Source: Halorubrum sp. JWXQ-INN 858 (GTDB lineage: Archaea; Halobacteriota; Halobacteria; Halobacteriales; Haloferacaceae). Taken from it: a stretch of DNA of 64,000 bases. Both the position numbers and the translations under genes were made by a program. The notes under the pieces are model-generated. The model had not been told where the DNA came from, made no database searches, and saw only the letters and a list, made by a program, of their open reading frames with translations. Of this stretch, positions 61,433 through 64,000 are shown piece by piece; position 1 is the stretch's first letter; each line of letters opens with the position of its first letter. The stretch is from contig NZ_WUAX01000016.1 of assembly GCF_009806985.1 (NCBI RefSeq), forward strand, positions 579,761-643,760, read 5' to 3'.

Positions 61433-61666
61433 ATGGGAATTCTCGATGCGTTTGGCTCGTTGGCTAGTGCGCTCCTCGCCGGTGCCGTCATGCTCGCGTT
61501 CGCCATCCTGAGCGTGTTCGTCACGATGTTCGTCGTCGACGTCGCGGCAGCGATCGCGGGGTTGGATCCGGACGACGGCTTCGTCGTCCTCGGAGCGACG
61601 GTCCTCGCCGGGACTGCCATCCTCGCCGGCGGCGTGGGTTTCGCACGACCCGAAGAACAGGCGTAG
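61433..61666 (+). CDS. 77-aa two-helix membrane protein
   Basis: Hydrophobic protein with two membrane segments, LLAGAVMLAFAILSVFVTMF and FVVLGATVLAGTAILAGGVG, separated by a short acidic turn (GLDPDDG). The tail FARPEEQA is polar. No family was recognised. It lies between the asparagine-synthetase-like gene and hairpin element B. Confidence 0.72.
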   Translation: MGILDAFGSLASALLAGAVMLAFAILSVFVTMFVVDVAAAIAGLDPDDGFVVLGATVLAGTAILAGGVGFARPEEQA

Positions 61667-61846
61667 GAACGCTTCGCTGTCGGTATCCGACGTTCGGCCC
61701 TACTGAAACTCTCAACAAAAAAACGTTCCGCTCCGGCTGCGGTCAATGCAGGAAACTCACGGATCGCTCAGTACAGGGGACGCATCGAGCGATCCCGAGA
61801 GCGGTCGTTCGTTTATAAACGGCCCCGGTGAGTGACCACGTCATTT

Positions 61847-62076
61847 ATAAACGATCCATGGTGGTCGGCGCGCGCGACTCCGACGCGCGCGAGGGAGGTG
61901 GCGGGCGGCCGCGGGACCGCTCCGCGGCCGCCCGTCCGCCGAGGCTGGGGAGGCGTGAGGCTGCGGTGCGGTTGCGGTGGCGGGTTCGATCCCTACTCGC
62001 CGCTCCGCCGAATGCTCCTGACCGTCGCAGGTTCTCATAAATAGCCACGTGCTCCCTCGACAACACTGATAAACGA
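61847..62076 (+). repeat. Dispersed hairpin element, copy B
   Basis: About 230 bases bounded by ATAAACGA at 61847 and 62069. A 13-bp perfect GC stem (61902-61914 with 61922-61934, 7-base loop) precedes the core ccgaggctggggagg at 61939-61953 and tgcggtgcggtt at 61962-61973. Core spacing matches copy A within one base. A further ctcataaa follows the core at 62034. Confidence 0.6.
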
Positions 62077-62182
62077 AACGAGCGCCGAACCGCTCGATTC
62101 GCGCCTGTTAGCGACCAGCTGTTTCAGCTCAGACCACGTCTGAAACGCGGGTTTCAACAGCGCCGCAGAGCCGGGTCGCGTG

Positions 62183-62238
62183 TCCCGAACCCCACATCCC
62201 GAACCCCACATCCCGAACCCTGCGTCCCACGCCCCGCG
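62183..62238 (+). repeat. 14-bp tandem repeat upstream of nucS
   Basis: tcccgaaccccaca occurs twice exactly (62183, 62197), then two degenerate copies to 62238. It directly precedes the nucS TATA-like box. Confidence 0.85.
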
Positions 62239-62240
62239 CT

Positions 62241-62249
62241 CCTTTTCCG
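62241..62249 (+). promoter_or_regulatory. TATA-like box of nucS
   Basis: ccttttccg centred 26 bases before GTG 62271. Confidence 0.4.
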
Positions 62250-62270
62250 CGACCGGGCCCTAGCCCGCCC

Positions 62271-63185
62271 GTGACCGTGACGAGCGTCCACGACCCGAGC
62301 CATCGCGAGGCGCTGTGGGAGCTGGAGGCCGCCTTCGAGCGCGGCGACCTGATCACCGCCTTCGGGCGGTGTACGGTCTCGTATACGGGACGCGCCGCCT
62401 CGGAACTCGGCTCCGGCGACCGCCTGGTCGTGTTGAAGCCCGACGGGGCCGCGCTCGTCCACACCGACGAGGGACGCACGCCCGTCAACTGGCAGCCGCC
62501 CGGCTCGGAACACCACGCTGCAGTCCGTGAGGGCCGCCTCCGAGTGCGGTCGGTCAGGTCGTCACCGGCCGAGACGCTCACGGTCCGGTTCTCCGACGTC
62601 CACCAGCTGTCGACGATGACCGTCACCGGGGGGCGTGACCTCGACCTCCACGGGAGCGAGGAGGACCTCCGGACCCGGGTCCTCGAGCGACCGGCGCTCG
62701 TCGACCCGGGCTTCGAGCCGCGCGAGACGGAGCGTCCCACCAGCGCCGGCCCGGTCGACGTCTTCGGCGTCGACGGGGCGGGGCGGCCCGTCGTCGTCGA
62801 GCTGAAGCGACGCCGGGTCGGGCCCGATGCGGTCGGCCAGCTCGACCGATACGTCGAGGCGGTTCGGGAGGAGTACCGCACCGGCGGTTTCGACGACGAT
62901 CGAGCCGATACCGACGGTGACGACGGCGATGTCCACAGCGATGGCGATGACGGCGAGGGCGACGACGGCGACGACGACGCCGGCAGCGATGACGACGACG
63001 GCGACGGCGTCCGTGGCGTGCTCGTCGCACCGTCGATAACCGACCGCGCGGCCGCGCTGCTCGCGGACCGGGGGTTCGAGCACGTCGCGCTCGACCCGCG
63101 GCCCGAGGGGACGGACGGCGACGGACGCGTGAGCGACGACGCGGGGGCAGACGACGATCGCCGCGGCAGGAACGACGAGGAGTGA
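62271..63185 (+). CDS. nucS: Mismatch-specific endonuclease NucS/EndoMS
   Basis: 304-aa nuclease acting in non-canonical mismatch repair. The N-terminal dimerisation domain shows LITAFGRCTVSYTGRAASEL and VNWQPPGSEH. The RecB-like nuclease domain has PVDVFGVDGAGRPVVVELKR, with the Asp and Glu-x-Lys metal site. An Asp/Gly-rich insert of about 45 residues interrupts the nuclease domain before GVLVAPSITDRAAALLADRG. The PCNA-binding C-terminal tail is not obvious; the end is acidic. Leaderless GTG start. Confidence 0.93.
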   Translation: MTVTSVHDPSHREALWELEAAFERGDLITAFGRCTVSYTGRAASELGSGDRLVVLKPDGAALVHTDEGRTPVNWQPPGSEHHAAVREGRLRVRSVRSSPAETLTVRFSDVHQLSTMTVTGGRDLDLHGSEEDLRTRVLERPALVDPGFEPRETERPTSAGPVDVFGVDGAGRPVVVELKRRRVGPDAVGQLDRYVEAVREEYRTGGFDDDRADTDGDDGDVHSDGDDGEGDDGDDDAGSDDDDGDGVRGVLVAPSITDRAAALLADRGFEHVALDPRPEGTDGDGRVSDDAGADDDRRGRNDEE

Positions 63186-63317
63186 GTCCGCCTCCGGACA
63201 GGAGCCGAAGCCGACCCCGACAGCGAGTGAACCGACCCGAGAAGGGGAGAGGACGCCACCCACTACCCCACGGGGACGGATCCCGGAGAGGCGCCCCGTC
63301 CGTCGAGGTATCGAAGG

Positions 63318-63325
63318 GTTTATCG
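63318..63325 (+). promoter_or_regulatory. TATA-like box of rpl10e
   Basis: ggtttatc about 36 bases before ATG 63357, which implies a short leader of roughly 10 bases. Confidence 0.45.
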
Positions 63326-63356
63326 CCGCTGCGAGGGCTACATCGGACAAGTAGCC

Positions 63357-63887
63357 ATGTCTGACAAACCCGCCTCTATGTATCGGACGATCGACAAGCC
63401 GTCGTACACCCGACGAGAATACATCACGGGCATCCCCGGCTCGAAGATCGCCCAGCACAACATGGGCGACCTCTCCGCGGAGCCGGAGGACTACCCGGTG
63501 CAGATCAGCCTCCGCGTCGAGGAGGAGCTGCAGATCCGCCACGGCTCGCTGGAGAGCTCGCGCCTGTCGGCGAACCGCCACCTCATCAAGGAGCTCGGCG
63601 AGGGCAACTACAAGATGACGCTCCGCAAGTTCCCCCACCAGGTCATCCGCGAGAACAAGCAGGCGACCGGCGCGGGCGCGGACCGCGTCTCCGACGGCAT
63701 GCGCCAGGCGTTCGGCAAGCCCGTCGGCACCGCCGCCCGTCTCAAGGCGAACGACGTCGTGTTCACGGCGTACTGCGACGCCGACCAGGCCGACGTCGTG
63801 AAGGAGGCGTTCCGCCGCGCGTACAACAAGCTCTCGCCGCCGTGCCGGATCACGGTCGACCGCGGCAAGGAGCTGCTCGTCTCGTAG
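63357..63887 (+). CDS. rpl10e: Ribosomal protein L10e (uL16)
   Basis: 176-aa large-subunit protein near the peptidyl transferase centre. It starts [20 protein letters not shown] and carries [53 protein letters not shown] and [17 protein letters not shown]. Full length. It is not embedded in a ribosomal operon here. Confidence 0.97.
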   Translation: MSDKPASMYRTIDKPSYTRREYITGIPGSKIAQHNMGDLSAEPEDYPVQISLRVEEELQIRHGSLESSRLSANRHLIKELGEGNYKMTLRKFPHQVIRENKQATGAGADRVSDGMRQAFGKPVGTAARLKANDVVFTAYCDADQADVVKEAFRRAYNKLSPPCRITVDRGKELLVS

Positions 63888-63907
63888 CCGCCCCGCCCCC
63901 GTCGACC

Positions 63908-63915
63908 CGTTTTTA
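63908..63915 (+). terminator. T-run terminator after rpl10e
   Basis: cgttttta about 20 bases past the stop, the common archaeal T-rich termination signal. Confidence 0.5.
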
Positions 63916-63935
63916 CGGAGGTGGCAAGGAGAAAG

Positions 63936-63955
63936 CCCCGTGCTTTAGCGCGGGG
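63936..63955 (+). mobile_element. IS200/IS605-type right-end hairpin, element otherwise not in view
   Basis: 8-bp stem ccccgtgc/gcgcgggg around a ttta loop, preceded by aaag and followed by gatgaatccgac. This matches the terminal hairpin often found behind tnpB genes of haloarchaeal IS1341/IS605 elements (from memory). No tnpB lies to its left, since rpl10e does, so it is a solo end or the edge of a PATE-like element that continues beyond the window. Confidence 0.5.
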
Positions 63956-64000
63956 ATGAATCCGACAACGCCCTGCGCCAACTACGCCAACGATCTGACC

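Larger units (their letters stand above)
61667..62270. other. Long intergenic region with hairpin element copy B and short repeats
   Basis: 604 bases without a convincing gene. It holds an A7 run (61715-61721), TATA-like tttataaac at 61812, the structured element 61847-62076, a 14-bp tandem repeat (62183-62238) and the nucS promoter. Confidence 0.7.

Noticed and set aside
61715..61721. A7 run after the 77-aa membrane gene as a terminator
   Set aside because: On the plus strand it is poly-A, not poly-T, so it cannot end this gene's transcript, and no leftward gene ends there.
61832..62044. Two 70-codon frames through hairpin element B
   Set aside because: Overlapping frames on a structured GC repeat with Arg/Gly-rich output; the conserved part is the DNA core, not a peptide.

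Overview
The window reads as a contiguous piece of the main chromosome of a haloarchaeon (class Halobacteria). The DNA is very GC-rich. The encoded proteins are strongly acidic, with Asp/Glu-rich linkers. Most genes start with ATG or GTG 25-29 bases after a TATA-like box, with no Shine-Dalgarno site, which is the leaderless promoter pattern of haloarchaea. The gene content is archaeal: PAN, MCM, family B DNA polymerase with intein, archaeal lipid synthase GGGPS, CetZ, L10e and NucS. A lycopene cyclase/Brp-Blh pair points to a retinal-making, Halorubrum-like organism, but the genus is only an inference. I saw no rRNA, tRNA or CRISPR array.

Layout from left to right. 1-10.5 kb: the 3'-truncated sufC, an intein-bearing polB, three small conserved genes, and the mre11-rad50 repair operon. 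10.5-12.9 kb: a G-rich tandem repeat, a winged-helix regulator, the proteasomal ATPase PAN and a 49-aa membrane protein. 12.9-15.5 kb: a DHH phosphoesterase, an SDR epimerase and a small conserved protein. 15.6-25.4 kb: a leftward, mostly overlapping operon for a Tad/type IV pilus-like machine (secretion ATPase, TadC-like membrane protein and six poorly known membrane-anchored or coiled-coil partners), divergent from a CetZ tubulin homologue. 26.5-34.4 kb: tyrS, a DUF460 RNase-H-fold protein, an amidase and uvrA. 34.6-36.8 kb: crtY and brp/blh, giving beta-carotene and then retinal. 36.8-44.8 kb: small accessory genes, a Usp, archaeal dihydroneopterin aldolase, creatininase-family hydrolase, ABC exporter, RNase Z and a ribbon-helix-helix-like protein. 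44.8-52.2 kb: a leftward block with mcm (528-aa intein) followed by small conserved genes, a coiled-coil protein and a MinD/ParA ATPase. 52.3-58.9 kb: topA, a PAS histidine kinase, the GGGP synthase gene and ahcY. 58.9-62.3 kb: an asparagine-synthetase-like gene and a small membrane protein, bracketed by two related non-coding hairpin elements. 62.3-64 kb: nucS, rpl10e and an IS200/IS605-like terminal hairpin at the right edge.

Genome maintenance dominates: PolB, Mre11-Rad50, UvrA, MCM, TopA and NucS all lie in 64 kb. The least explained parts are the Tad-like operon next to CetZ, the MinD/ParA operon behind mcm, the paired hairpin elements near 59 and 62 kb, and the MCM intein that carries two XRE-type helix-turn-helix segments. 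Calls rest on reading motifs by eye. DUF numbers are from memory and may be off for the small conserved genes.
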